From Nocardia blacklockiae (GTDB taxonomy: Bacteria > Actinomycetota > Actinomycetes > Mycobacteriales > Mycobacteriaceae), in the NCBI RefSeq assembly GCF_015477355.1, contig NZ_JADLRJ010000003.1, forward strand, positions 248,001-312,000: a stretch of DNA of 64,000 bases. The letters run 5' to 3'. Below, in pieces: positions 1 through 8,502 of the stretch. Both the position numbers and the translations under genes were made by a program. Every line of letters starts with the position of its first letter. Position 1 is the stretch's first letter. Below the pieces are notes generated by a model, which saw only the letters and a program-made list of their open reading frames with translations, searched no databases and was not told the DNA's origin.

Positions 1-617
1 GGAGCAGGAGCCGCGAGCGGCGCTCCGACACAGTGGGCGGCCGGGGCCACCGCCAGCGCCGCCACGATCACCGCCGCGGCGGTGACACCGAAGACGTAGC
101 TGTGCGACATGCGGGCGGCGGCCGCGGCGAGCACCGCCCCGCCCAGCGCGCCGAGGCTGTAGGCCGCGTGCAGGCCCGACATGATCGGTCGCCCGTAGGC
201 GTCCTGGCACCGCACGGCCGCGGCATTCGCGGCGACATCCAGCACCCCGTGCGCGGCGCCGAACAGCAGCGCCGCCACGGCGAGCGCGAGCGGCGCCCGG
301 CACACCCCCAGCAGCGCCAGGCTCCCGGCGAGACCCGTTGCGCCCCAGGTCAACAGCGGCGCCAGCCGGGCGGGCTCGGCGAGCCGGCCACCGACCCGCA
401 GACCGCCCACCATGCCGACCGCCGCGGCGAGCAGCACCGCGGCCAGTCCGGCGGTGCCCAGTCCGGCGGCCTCCTGGACGGCCGGGATGCGGGTTCCCCA
501 GACCGCCATCACGACGCCGAGCCCCGCGAAATAGCCCGTCAGCAGACCGCGACTTCGCACCGCGGCGTCGGGTAGGTCGCGCGCCCGTTCCGAAGGCGGC
601 GCAATGGTGCGTGTCAT
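1..617 (-). CDS. MFS transporter, partial (N-terminal part)
   Basis: The frame opens at ATG 617 and stays open to the left edge, so only about 205 N-terminal codons are present. The product begins MTRTIAPPSERARD, a short cytoplasmic leader. It then shows at least five hydrophobic segments rich in Ala, Gly, Val and Leu. A TRIPAVQ stretch lies after the first helix and a Gly-rich pair of helices follows, as in sugar/drug MFS permeases of the YbjJ/FucP type. A GGAG ribosome binding site lies a few bases before the ATG. The gene is divergent from the alkylsulfatase. Substrate cannot be inferred. The C-terminal half is outside the window. Confidence 0.8.
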   Translation of the reverse strand, partial: MTRTIAPPSERARDLPDAAVRSRGLLTGYFAGLGVVMAVWGTRIPAVQEAAGLGTAGLAAVLLAAAVGMVGGLRVGGRLAEPARLAPLLTWGATGLAGSLALLGVCRAPLALAVAALLFGAAHGVLDVAANAAAVRCQDAYGRPIMSGLHAAYSLGALGGAVLAAAAARMSHSYVFGVTAAAVIVAALAVAPAAHCVGAPLAAPA

Positions 618-993
618 GAGAGCTCCATCGGTTCGCCACCGAGTGCGGGGTCGACGAAGACCCGCGATCAGCGGCGAGTAGGTATGACGATTTCCGCCCC
701 CTTCCACTGCGGAAGAGGCGCGAAGGCAAGGGAATCGAAGGAACGTTCGGAATCGGAGGACGAGGGGTGCTGCGCGTCACTGCACGAACAAGCCGAAAGC
801 TACCAGCCGGTCTGGCGAGCCTCCACTCGGAAAGGCTCGCCGTGATGGGCTCCACAAAAGGGGTTGCTCAGGTCTGACCGCGGGGGCCGTCACGGCGGTT
901 CACCCGCAGCGGGTGAGGCACGTCGCGGCGGCGCGTGGAACCCTCTCACGACGGCGTATGCAGTCGACCCACGATGCGGACAGGGAGCGTGCC
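618..993. other. Divergent intergenic region with two dyads
   Basis: This 376-base gap separates the MFS gene from the alkylsulfatase and must hold both promoters. Two structures stand out. The first is an 8-bp hairpin, GGCGAGCC at 814-821 and GGCTCGCC at 834-841. The second is a near-contiguous palindrome at 900-916, TCACCCGC and GCGGGTGA around one A, which could be an operator. No convincing -35/-10 pair was picked out. No extra gene is supported, although the downstream frame is open from 913. Confidence 0.5.
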
Positions 994-2850
994 ATGACCG
1001 GTAGCACCGGAGTCGCCGGAAGTGTCGAGACACAGCGGGATTTCGACGACGCGCGGCGCGGCTTCGTCGCGGCGCTCGAGCCGGGAGTGGTGCGCGACGC
1101 CGCCGGGGAGGTGGTGTGGGACAGCGACGGGTACGCGTTCCTCGACGAGGAGTGCCCGCCGACGGTGCACCCCAGCCTGTGGCGGCAGTCGCGGCTGTGC
1201 GCCATCCAGGGCCTGTTCGAGGTCACCGACGGCATCTACCAGATCCGGGGCCTCGACCTGTCGAACATGAGCCTGGTCGAGGGGGACACCGGTGTGGTCG
1301 TGATCGACCCGCTGATCTCTGCGGAGACCGCCGCGGCCGGGCTGGCGCTGTACCGCCGCCACCGCGGCGACCGGCCGGTGACCGGCGTGATCTACACGCA
1401 TTCGCACATCGACCATTTCGGTGGCGTCAAGGGCGTCACCACCGACGCGGACGTCGCCGCCGGGCGGTGCCCGATCCTGGCCCCCGCCGGATTCGTCGAG
1501 CACGCCGTGGAGGAGAACGTCTACGCCGGCACCGCGATGGCCAGGCGCGCCGCCTACATGTACGGCGCGGCACTGCCGCGCGGGCCCCGGGGCGCGGTCG
1601 GCGCGGGACTCGGCCCGACGACCTCGACCGGTACCCCGACGCTGCTCACCCCGACCGTCGACATCACCCACACCGGGCAGACCGAGGTCGTCGACGGCGT
1701 CCGCATCGAATTCCAGCTCACCCCCGGCACCGAGGCCCCGTCGGAGATGAACTTCCACTTCCCCGACCGCCGGGCCCTGTGCATGGCCGAGAACGCCACC
1801 CACACACTGCACAACCTGCTGACGCTGCGCGGTGCGCTGGTGCGCGACCCGCACGTGTGGGCGAAGTACCTGACCGAGTCGATCAATCGCTACGCCGCGG
1901 ACTCCGACGTCGTGTTCGCCTCGCACCACTGGCCCACCTGGGGCACCGAGCGGCTCACGGAATTCCTTGCGCAGCAACGAGACCTGTATGCCTACCTGCA
2001 CGACCAGACCGTGCGGGCGCTGAACAAGGGCGCGACCGGGATCGAGATCGCCGAGGCCATCGAGTTGCCGCCGGCCCTCGAACAGGCCTGGCACACCCAC
2101 GGCTACTACGGTTCGGTCAGCCACAACGTCAAGGCCGTCTACCAGCGCTACATGGGCTGGTTCGACGGCAACCCCGCCACGCTGTGGCAGCATCCGCCGA
2201 TCGCATCGGCCGAGCGGCACCTCGCGTTCATGGGCGGTGCGGACGCGGTGGTGGCGAAGGCCCGCGAATCCTACGAGGACGGCGACTTCCGCTGGGTGGC
2301 ACAGGTTCTCAACTACGTCTTGTTCGCGCAACCGGACCACGAGGAGGCCCGCCGGCTCCAGGCCGACACCCTCGAACAACTCGGCTACGGCTCGGAGAAC
2401 GGCACCTGGCGCAACTTCTTCCTGATGGGCGCCTACGAGTTGCGCAACGGTTCGGTGGGGACGCCCACGGTCGCGGCCGCGCCGGACATCGCGGCCGCGC
2501 TGACCGTCGAGCAGCTGTTCGACGCGATCGCCCTGCGCGTCGACGGGCCCAAGGCCTGGTCGGCCGAGCTCACCATCGACTGGCGCGTCACCGACGAGAA
2601 CCTGGTGCACCGCACCCACCTGCGCAACGGCGTCCTGGTCCACTTCGACGTCGAAGGCGACGTCCCCGCCCCCGACGCGACCTTCACCCTCACCGCCGCC
2701 GACCTCCACCTGGCCCTGCTGGGTGCCCGCGACATCCACGAGATGATCTCCGACGGGACCATCACCACCGCGGGCGACACCGCCAAACTGCGAGAACTCG
2801 TCGGCTATCTGGACGACCCGGACCCCGACTTCGCCATCGTGACCCCGTGA
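994..2850 (+). CDS. Linear alkylsulfatase, SdsA1/BDS1 family metallo-beta-lactamase-fold
   Basis: A 618-residue enzyme predicted to hydrolyse primary alkyl sulfates such as SDS to alcohol and sulfate. The zinc-binding motif HSHIDH lies at residues 136-141 and is followed by FGG. The family signature AENATHTLHN is at about 265-274 with the metal-ligand Glu at 266, and a further His pair is at 311-312 in SHHWPTWG. The middle is the alkylsulfatase dimerisation domain and the last ~120 residues fit the SCP2-like domain. Length matches the family. ATG 994 was chosen over the upstream start at 913 because AGGGAG precedes it by six bases. Unlike Pseudomonas SdsA1, no signal peptide is visible, so the enzyme is probably cytoplasmic. 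It is followed 25 bases later by a small membrane protein. Confidence 0.92.
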   Translation: MTGSTGVAGSVETQRDFDDARRGFVAALEPGVVRDAAGEVVWDSDGYAFLDEECPPTVHPSLWRQSRLCAIQGLFEVTDGIYQIRGLDLSNMSLVEGDTGVVVIDPLISAETAAAGLALYRRHRGDRPVTGVIYTHSHIDHFGGVKGVTTDADVAAGRCPILAPAGFVEHAVEENVYAGTAMARRAAYMYGAALPRGPRGAVGAGLGPTTSTGTPTLLTPTVDITHTGQTEVVDGVRIEFQLTPGTEAPSEMNFHFPDRRALCMAENATHTLHNLLTLRGALVRDPHVWAKYLTESINRYAADSDVVFASHHWPTWGTERLTEFLAQQRDLYAYLHDQTVRALNKGATGIEIAEAIELPPALEQAWHTHGYYGSVSHNVKAVYQRYMGWFDGNPATLWQHPPIASAERHLAFMGGADAVVAKARESYEDGDFRWVAQVLNYVLFAQPDHEEARRLQADTLEQLGYGSENGTWRNFFLMGAYELRNGSVGTPTVAAAPDIAAALTVEQLFDAIALRVDGPKAWSAELTIDWRVTDENLVHRTHLRNGVLVHFDVEGDVPAPDATFTLTAADLHLALLGARDIHEMISDGTITTAGDTAKLRELVGYLDDPDPDFAIVTP

Positions 2851-2875
2851 CCGAACTCCTTCGGAAGGACCCGTG

Positions 2876-3277
2876 ATGTCCACGTCGCCTTACGATCCCG
2901 TGCGGCAGGGCTTCGCCGGCGGCGCCTCGATCGGGGCCGCGACCCTGCTGCTCACCGTGGGTCTGCTGTCGCTGTTCCAGGGCATCTCGGCGGTGGCCGA
3001 CGACGACCTGTTCGTGGCCGGCGCCGAGTACGTGTACGAATTCGACGCCACCGCGTGGGGCTGGACCCACATCGTCCTCGGGGTGATCCTGGCGGTCTGC
3101 TCGGTCGGCCTGGTGACCGGGACGGCGTGGGGCCGGGGCGCGGCGATCGGCATCGCGGCCCTGTCGATCCTCGCGAACTTCCTGTCCCTGCCCTACTACC
3201 CGTGGTGGTCGATCCTGATCATCGCCCTCGACGTCGTCGTCATCTGGGCCGTCACCACCTGGCGCCCGGAAGGCTGA
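2876..3277 (+). CDS. Small integral membrane protein, DUF7144-like
   Basis: A 133-residue protein with about four transmembrane helices: near 20-45, after a polar loop near 62-80, near 88-105 and at 110-127. The conserved-looking segments WGWTHIVLG and LSLPYYPWWS resemble a family of small actinobacterial membrane proteins of unknown function. The strong site GGAAGGA at 2863-2869 sits six bases before ATG 2876, so that start is preferred over GTG 2873. It lies 25 bases after the alkylsulfatase and is probably co-transcribed with it. No function is known; a role in the membrane response to surfactant is only a guess from context. Confidence 0.75.
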   Translation: MSTSPYDPVRQGFAGGASIGAATLLLTVGLLSLFQGISAVADDDLFVAGAEYVYEFDATAWGWTHIVLGVILAVCSVGLVTGTAWGRGAAIGIAALSILANFLSLPYYPWWSILIIALDVVVIWAVTTWRPEG

Positions 3278-3316
3278 CCCGGCCGATCCCGCGCCGCCCG
3301 GCAGTCGGCCCGGCGC

Positions 3317-3937
3317 TCAGGACTTCGCCTGTGCGCCGGGCAGTTTGATCGCGGAGACGTACATTTCGAGGATCGGGCGGAAGAGGTCGAGGTCGTCGAG
3401 GCGGCTGCCGAGTTCCACGGCGTCGGTGGTGGCGATGAGGACGTGCGCGAAGGTCAGCGGCGGAATCGAGAGGCTCGCGCCGATGCGGTCCAGGCCCGCG
3501 ACGACGAAGTCCGCGAGGGCCTGAGCGACCTCGGAGCGCTTGGCCGCCACCCGTTCTCGTGCGTCGGGGTTGCGCAGCAGGTACAGCGTGAACTCGTGGC
3601 CGAGTGCGGCCTGCCCCGCGCCGCGCTCGTCGCCGAGCCGCCGCCAGCGCTGCGCGATCTCGTCGAGTTCGGGGGCGCCGACCTCGGTGACCGCCGCGAT
3701 CACCTCGGCGAAGGTGTCGAAGTAGCGCCGCCAGTAGCGGTCGTTCACGGCCAGGAAGAGGTCCTCCTTGGCGCTGAAGTGCTTGTAGATGGCGCCCTTG
3801 GTGTAGCCGGCGGTGCGCGCGATGTCGTCGAGAGTCGCGGACATGAAGCCCTTTTCGGCGAACACCGCCTCCGCGGCGTCCAGCAGCAGCGAACGGGTGT
3901 GTTCCAGGCGTCGCTCCACCGTCCATCGTTCGACCAT
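3317..3937 (-). CDS. TetR/AcrR family transcriptional regulator
   Basis: A 206-residue repressor-type protein. The N-terminal helix-turn-helix spans about residues 12-58 and contains AAEAVFAEKGFMSATLDDIA and YTKGAIYKHFSAKEDLF, a textbook TetR DNA-binding domain. The rest is an alpha-helical ligand-binding domain. It is divergent from the AveC-like/AAA+/VWA operon with 100 bases between the starts. A perfect dyad lies in that gap, so it most likely controls that operon and itself. The ligand is unknown. Confidence 0.9.
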   Translation of the reverse strand: MVERWTVERRLEHTRSLLLDAAEAVFAEKGFMSATLDDIARTAGYTKGAIYKHFSAKEDLFLAVNDRYWRRYFDTFAEVIAAVTEVGAPELDEIAQRWRRLGDERGAGQAALGHEFTLYLLRNPDARERVAAKRSEVAQALADFVVAGLDRIGASLSIPPLTFAHVLIATTDAVELGSRLDDLDLFRPILEMYVSAIKLPGAQAKS

Positions 3938-3983
3938 GCTCGCAGTTTACCGGGAGAATCCTGGAAAACTGTCGGTCACTCAG

Positions 3984-3997
3984 ATACCCGTTGGTAT
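3984..3997. promoter_or_regulatory. Probable TetR operator between divergent genes
   Basis: A perfect inverted repeat with arms ATACC and GGTAT around CGTT lies 47 bases from the TetR start and 41 bases from the AveC-like start. One further matching pair occurs two bases out on each side. The arrangement is typical of TetR-family sites in actinobacteria. The overlapping TATATT at 3995-4000 could be a -10 element, so binding would block transcription. Confidence 0.6.
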
Positions 3998-4037
3998 ATT
4001 AGCGCTGCACGGCGACGAGCGAGAAGGAGACGGTGTC

Positions 4038-5207
4038 ATGAGTGGACCGTCGGACAGCAGAACCGCAGCCACCACCGAGCCCGCGGGCGCGGCGGCCGCA
4101 CTGGACGCCCGGATCGGGTCGCGCGGCAAACCGGTGCGCGTCTGGGCGCTACTCGGGGGCCTGATCCTGGCTTTCCAGCTGTACGTGTGGATTCGGTGGG
4201 CGACAGGCCCGTATTTCGAACGAGTGCCGACCGGACCGAGCGACCCACCGACTTTCATGAAGGTGATTCTGAGTACTTGGACGGCGGTGATTCTGATCGG
4301 TCTGCCGGTGGGGATCTATTACTTCATCGTCCGGCCGTGGCGGCGGGAGCGGCGCCTCACCCTAGACGGCATGCTGCTGGTGGCGTGCGGCCTGCTGTGG
4401 TTCCAGGATCCGCTGCTGAACTACTTCAACACGTGGAGCACATACAACACGTGGATGTGGAACATGGGCTCGTGGGTGCAGCACGTCCCGGGCTGGCGGT
4501 CCTACGGCGAACCGGGTCGCATGATGGCCGAACCCATTCTGATGAACGCGCCCGGCTATTCCTACGGCGTGCTGCTGTGCACGATTCTGGGCTGCTGGAT
4601 CATGCGCCGCGCCAAGGCGCGCTGGCCGCGGCTCAACAATTACGGGCTGATAGGCGTGCTGATCGCGTGGACGTTCGTCTTCGACTTCGTGATCGAGGGC
4701 CTGTTCCTGATGCCGATGGGGCTGTTCACCTATCCCGGCGCCATCAAATCGCTGTCGATCAACGCGGGCACCTATTACCAGTGGCCGCTGTACGAGGGGC
4801 TGATGTGGGGCGGTGTGCAGGCGGGCCTGTGCGCGCTGCGCTACTTCACCGACGACCGGGGCCGCACCTTCGTGGAGCGCGGGCTGGAACGAATCCAGGG
4901 CGGCTTCGTGAAACAGCAGGGCGTGCGCTTCCTGGCGATCTTCGCGGCGTGCAGCGTGTTCTTCTTCGTGTTCTACAACATTCCGGCGCAGTGGTTCGGC
5001 ATGCACGCCGAATCCTGGCCCGAGGACATCCAGAAGCGTTCATATTTCGACATGGGTATCTGCGGCGAGGGCACCGGGCGGCTGTGTCCGGATCCGGTGC
5101 TGCCGATACCGGGCAGGGACTCCGGCTACATCGATCCCGATGGCCGGCTGGTGCTGCCCGAAGGCAGAGAACTGCCGAAAATCGTTCCGTTCGATCGGGG
5201 GAACTGA
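4038..5207 (+). CDS. AveC-like (spirocyclase family) integral membrane protein
   Basis: A 389-residue membrane protein that I place in the AveC-like spirocyclase family. AveC is the protein that forms the spiroketal of avermectin. Hydrophobic spans occur near residues 35-55, 75-97, 107-125, 170-195, 205-235 and 300-320. Aromatic-rich segments typical of the family include WFQDPLLNYFNTWSTYNTW and YYQWPLYEGLMWG. The start at ATG 4038 is set by GAGAAGGAGA at 4021-4030. It is the first gene of a tight operon: the AAA+ gene starts 2 bases after its stop. No polyketide synthase is nearby, so a spiroketal substrate is unlikely and the true reaction is unknown. Context suggests it may be the client of the AAA+/VWA pair. 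Confidence 0.75.
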   Translation: MSGPSDSRTAATTEPAGAAAALDARIGSRGKPVRVWALLGGLILAFQLYVWIRWATGPYFERVPTGPSDPPTFMKVILSTWTAVILIGLPVGIYYFIVRPWRRERRLTLDGMLLVACGLLWFQDPLLNYFNTWSTYNTWMWNMGSWVQHVPGWRSYGEPGRMMAEPILMNAPGYSYGVLLCTILGCWIMRRAKARWPRLNNYGLIGVLIAWTFVFDFVIEGLFLMPMGLFTYPGAIKSLSINAGTYYQWPLYEGLMWGGVQAGLCALRYFTDDRGRTFVERGLERIQGGFVKQQGVRFLAIFAACSVFFFVFYNIPAQWFGMHAESWPEDIQKRSYFDMGICGEGTGRLCPDPVLPIPGRDSGYIDPDGRLVLPEGRELPKIVPFDRGN

Positions 5208-5209
5208 CC

Positions 5210-6025
5210 ATGCTGACCGACAACCATGCCGTGCAGACCCTTTCACAGCGGCCGTACTACAAGGCGGTCGCCGACGAGGAGGCGGTCTTCCGCGCGGCGG
5301 CCCGCCGCGGCCTGCCGGTACTGCTGAAGGGCCCGACCGGTTGCGGGAAGACGCGGTTCGTCGAGGCCATGGCCGCCGAGATCGGCCGCGACCTGATCAC
5401 CGTCGCCGGGCACGAGGACATGACCTCGGCGGACCTGGTCGGCCGGTTCCTGCTCAAAGGCGGCGAAACCGTCTGGGTGGACGGGCCTTTGACGCGGGCC
5501 GTGCGGCAGGGCGCCGTCTTCTACCTGGACGAGGTGGTCGAGGCGCGCCAGGACACCACCGTGGTGATCCATCCGCTGGCCGATCACCGTCGCGAACTAC
5601 CGGTCGATCGGCTCGGCACGACGGTGCCCGCGGCGCCCGGGTTCCAGCTGGTCATCTCCTACAACCCCGGCTACCAGAGCGTGCTGAAGAACCTCAAGGA
5701 GTCGACGCGGCAGCGGTTCGTCGCCATCGAACTCGGGTTCCCGCCCGCCGAGATCGAGACCGAGATCGTCGCCCACGAGGCCGGGATCGACGACGACACC
5801 GCCCGCGCGCTGGTGACCCTGGGCAACGCCATCCGCACCCTCGACGGGTCGCCGCTGCGGGAAGTGTCGTCCACGCGCATGCTGATCCTCGCTGGGGGAT
5901 TGGTGGCCGAGGGGCTGGACCTGCGCGGCGCGGTCCGGTCGGCGGTCGTGCAGGCGCTGTCGGACGATCACGAAATCGTCCGTGCCCTGGGCGAACTCGC
6001 CGACGCCGTGCTGCCGCGGTCATGA
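5210..6025 (+). CDS. CbbQ/NirQ/NorQ-type AAA+ ATPase (MoxR family)
   Basis: A 271-residue AAA+ ATPase. Walker A is GPTGCGKT at residues 41-48, and Walker B is FYLDEV at 104-109. A further VISYNPGYQS segment provides the sensor-1 Asn, and downstream helices match the NorQ/CbbQ lid. Family members form hexamers that, with a VWA partner, remodel and activate a metalloenzyme such as Rubisco (CbbQO) or nitric oxide reductase (NorQD). It starts 2 bases after the AveC-like stop and overlaps the VWA gene by 4 bases (ATGA). Together these argue for stoichiometric co-production. Neither Rubisco nor a nitric oxide reductase gene is near. Confidence 0.9.
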   Translation: MLTDNHAVQTLSQRPYYKAVADEEAVFRAAARRGLPVLLKGPTGCGKTRFVEAMAAEIGRDLITVAGHEDMTSADLVGRFLLKGGETVWVDGPLTRAVRQGAVFYLDEVVEARQDTTVVIHPLADHRRELPVDRLGTTVPAAPGFQLVISYNPGYQSVLKNLKESTRQRFVAIELGFPPAEIETEIVAHEAGIDDDTARALVTLGNAIRTLDGSPLREVSSTRMLILAGGLVAEGLDLRGAVRSAVVQALSDDHEIVRALGELADAVLPRS

Positions 6026-7710
6026 CCGCCGAGCCGGGCGAGGTCGGCCGGTTCCGGCTGCTCGCCACCTTCCTCGCGGGTCGGTCGGTTGAGGTCGCGG
6101 CGGCACCGGCCGGGGTGGCCGCGCATACCGACGGCCGGACGATCTTCCTCACCGCGGGTCGGTCGGACGGCGAGCAGCGCCGGGAACTGCTGGTGCAGGC
6201 CGGGCTGCTCGGTGCCGGAAGCCTGGAGGCGAGTCGGGTGAAGGCGGTGCGGGGACGTCCGGCCGTGGCGCGCCGGTATCTGGCTCTCGAGGGTCGGAGG
6301 GTGCTCGCCGATCTCGTCGACCGTGTGCCACTCGTCGCGGATCTTCAAGTCGGCGCGGCCAGCACGGCCTCCGCCGACGAGTCGCTCGCCGTGGCGCGCG
6401 GGCGCGACAGGGTCGCCGACCCACCGGAATGGTTCGGTGTCCTCAGGCCTTCCCGGCTTCTGGCGCCGGCCGCCGGAGCGGGCGCTCGGCCCACCGATCG
6501 GGAAGTGCGCCTGGAGTTCGATCCCCTCGACGTGCCGGAGGCCGACGACGACGGCGACACCCCGGATGCGGGCGAGAGCAAGATCGCGAAGCTGTTCGAG
6601 AATCCGCTGTTCGCCTCCCGCACGCTGCTGGACCTCCTGCGAAAGCAACTGGGCGGCAAGCGTTCTCCGGGCAACGGTCCCGCCGGTGCCGAGGCGCCGG
6701 TGCGTGCCGTGCGGCGGGCGCGATCGGCCGGGCCGCATGCCCGCCCGCTCCCGGCGCGCATCCGCTTCACCGACGACGGCAAGCCCGGTGCCGCGGTCGG
6801 GGTGGGCGGCGCCCGCTACCCGGAATGGGATGTCCACCACCACCGATACCGTCCCGAGTGGTGCCGGGTGATCGACTTCCCGCACACGGCCGACGCCGAC
6901 ATCGCGGCCGCCGGTGTCCCCGCCGACGACGAGTTGCGGCGACGGCTGGCCCGAGTCGGCTTGGGTCCCAAGGTACTTCGCGGTCGTCCCGACGGCGACG
7001 AACTCGATCTCGAGGCACTCATCGACCTGTTCGTGGACCTGCGCTCGGGCTACTCCCCACCCGAAAACGTCTACCGCGAACACCGGAAACTGGCGCGCGA
7101 TCTCGGCGTCCTCATCCTGCTCGACGCCTCCGGATCGGCCACCGACACCGATCCCGACGGCCGCGCGGTGCACGACCACCAGCGCCGCGCGGCCGCGACC
7201 CTCGCCGTCACCCTCGAGGGCCTCGGCGACCGAGTCGCGGTCTACGCCTTCCGATCCCACGGCCGCCACGCCGTCCACCTCCCGGCGATCAAGACGTTCG
7301 GGCAGCGCTTCGGCGCGGTCGGGCGAGCCCGGCTCAACCAGCTGCGACCCGGCGGGTACACGCGTCTCGGCGCGGGCATCCGCGGCGCGGGAGAGATACT
7401 GAAAACCCAAGCGGGCACGGGCAATCGGCTGTTGCTCGTGCTGTCCGACGGGTTTCCCTACGACGACGGCTACGAGGGCCGCTACGCCGAAGCCGACGCC
7501 CGCAAGGCTCTCGAGGAACTGCGCGGCGACGGCGTCGGATGCCTGTGCCTGTCCCTCGGCGCGGGCATCGAATCCGCGGCGCTCGAACGCGTCTTCGGTC
7601 CCGCGGGTTACGCGGGCGCCGCCACGCTCGCCGAACTGAGCCCCCGCATGGACGAACTGTTCGTCGCCGCGCTCCGGGAACTCGGCGCGCCGGCACCGGC
7701 ACGTGGGTGA
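6022..7710 (+). CDS. NorD/CbbO-type VWA-domain protein
   Basis: A 562-residue partner of the AAA+ ATPase. The C-terminal von Willebrand factor A domain starts near residue 360. Its metal-ion-dependent adhesion site DASGS is at 368-372, and an LSDGFPYDDGY segment with Asp 476 follows about 100 residues later. The N-terminal 350 residues are the CbbO/NorD helical region, here with an acidic, low-complexity stretch around 173-190. In CbbQO and NorQD pairs the VWA subunit docks the AAA+ ring onto the client. The start ATG 6022 overlaps the ATPase stop by four bases. This is the last gene of the operon. Confidence 0.88.
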   Translation: MTAEPGEVGRFRLLATFLAGRSVEVAAAPAGVAAHTDGRTIFLTAGRSDGEQRRELLVQAGLLGAGSLEASRVKAVRGRPAVARRYLALEGRRVLADLVDRVPLVADLQVGAASTASADESLAVARGRDRVADPPEWFGVLRPSRLLAPAAGAGARPTDREVRLEFDPLDVPEADDDGDTPDAGESKIAKLFENPLFASRTLLDLLRKQLGGKRSPGNGPAGAEAPVRAVRRARSAGPHARPLPARIRFTDDGKPGAAVGVGGARYPEWDVHHHRYRPEWCRVIDFPHTADADIAAAGVPADDELRRRLARVGLGPKVLRGRPDGDELDLEALIDLFVDLRSGYSPPENVYREHRKLARDLGVLILLDASGSATDTDPDGRAVHDHQRRAAATLAVTLEGLGDRVAVYAFRSHGRHAVHLPAIKTFGQRFGAVGRARLNQLRPGGYTRLGAGIRGAGEILKTQAGTGNRLLLVLSDGFPYDDGYEGRYAEADARKALEELRGDGVGCLCLSLGAGIESAALERVFGPAGYAGAATLAELSPRMDELFVAALRELGAPAPARG

Positions 7711-7751
7711 GGCCGCCGTGCGCGCGGTCCGGGCACAGGCACAATGGCTGC

Positions 7752-8219
7752 GTGGACGCATCCGCCGCGCGAGCCGACCCGTTGTCGGCCATGCCGTTCG
7801 AGGCTCAGCTGAGCGCCCTGCTCGGGCCGCTGCGGCGGGCGGTGCTGCGGCGCACGCGCGCCGCGGAGGGGTTGCCCGACCTGCCCGAGGCGCAGATCGA
7901 ACTGCTGCGGCTGCTGGTCGCCACCGGCGGGCTCGCGCCGGGTAAGGCCGCGGCCGAACTGAACATGGCGCAATCCACCATCAGCAATCTCATTCGCGCC
8001 ATGACCGCGGCCGAACTCGTCGACCGCCTGCCCGTATCCCGCGACGGCCGCGGCGCACTGCTGGTGGCCTCCCCACGCGCCCGGCAACTACTGGAACGAT
8101 ACGACCGGGCCAGCGCCGCGATGCTACGCACGGCCCTCGCCGAACTCTCCGAGGCCGATCGAGCCGCCATGCAATCAGCACTCCCCGCACTACAACGCCT
8201 GCTGGCCGCATTGGCGTGA
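7752..8219 (+). CDS. MarR family transcriptional regulator
   Basis: A 155-residue regulator with a winged helix-turn-helix: GKAAAELNMAQSTISNLIRAM is followed by a wing containing SRDGRGALL. GTG 7752 is taken as the start because CACAAT lies six bases before it, which places transcription initiation on the GTG (a leaderless message). No Shine-Dalgarno sequence is present. ATG 7791 is an alternative start. The C-terminal LPALQRLLAALA is the source of a degenerate tandem repeat that continues downstream. Its target is unknown. It is 41 bases after the VWA gene but appears to have its own promoter. Confidence 0.82.
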   Translation: MDASAARADPLSAMPFEAQLSALLGPLRRAVLRRTRAAEGLPDLPEAQIELLRLLVATGGLAPGKAAAELNMAQSTISNLIRAMTAAELVDRLPVSRDGRGALLVASPRARQLLERYDRASAAMLRTALAELSEADRAAMQSALPALQRLLAALA

Positions 8220-8379
8220 TGGCTGAGTCGGTGCTGCGCGCGCTGCAACGCTTGTTGGCCGCGCTGGCTTGATGCCCGAGTCGGGTGCTGCGCGCGCTGC
8301 GACGGTTGCTGGCCGCGCTGGCGAGATGCCTGCGTCGGTGCTGCCCGCACTGCAACGCTTGCTGGCCGCATTGGCGTGA
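8181..8379 (+). repeat. Four degenerate 53-54 bp tandem copies of the MarR gene's 3' end
   Basis: The core gctggccgcN recurs at 8201, 8254, 8308 and 8361, giving periods of 53, 54 and 53 bases. Each unit contains a version of the last codons of the MarR gene. Copies 1, 2 and 4 can be read as L-x-A-L-Q-R-L-L-A-A-L-A followed by a stop, while copy 3 has lost the stop. Between units sits a spacer of the type tgagtcggtgctg. Only the first copy lies in the gene. Confidence 0.85.
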
Positions 8380-8502
8380 AGCCGCAGGCTGCACCCCGGC
8401 GGGCGCGGGCGGAGGCGGTGCTGTCGGTCGTGGCCGATACAGTCGGGTGGAACTTGCCGGAGAACCGAATCGAGGTCCGTGCCGACCCAGTGAGGAGTTT
8501 CC

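Noticed and set aside
946-2883. 645-codon open frame antisense to the alkylsulfatase
   Set aside because: Low-complexity composition and exact overlap with a gene carrying intact metal-binding motifs.
8181-8379. CRISPR array
   Set aside because: The repeats are contiguous 53-54 bp copies of coding sequence with no unique spacers and no cas genes nearby.
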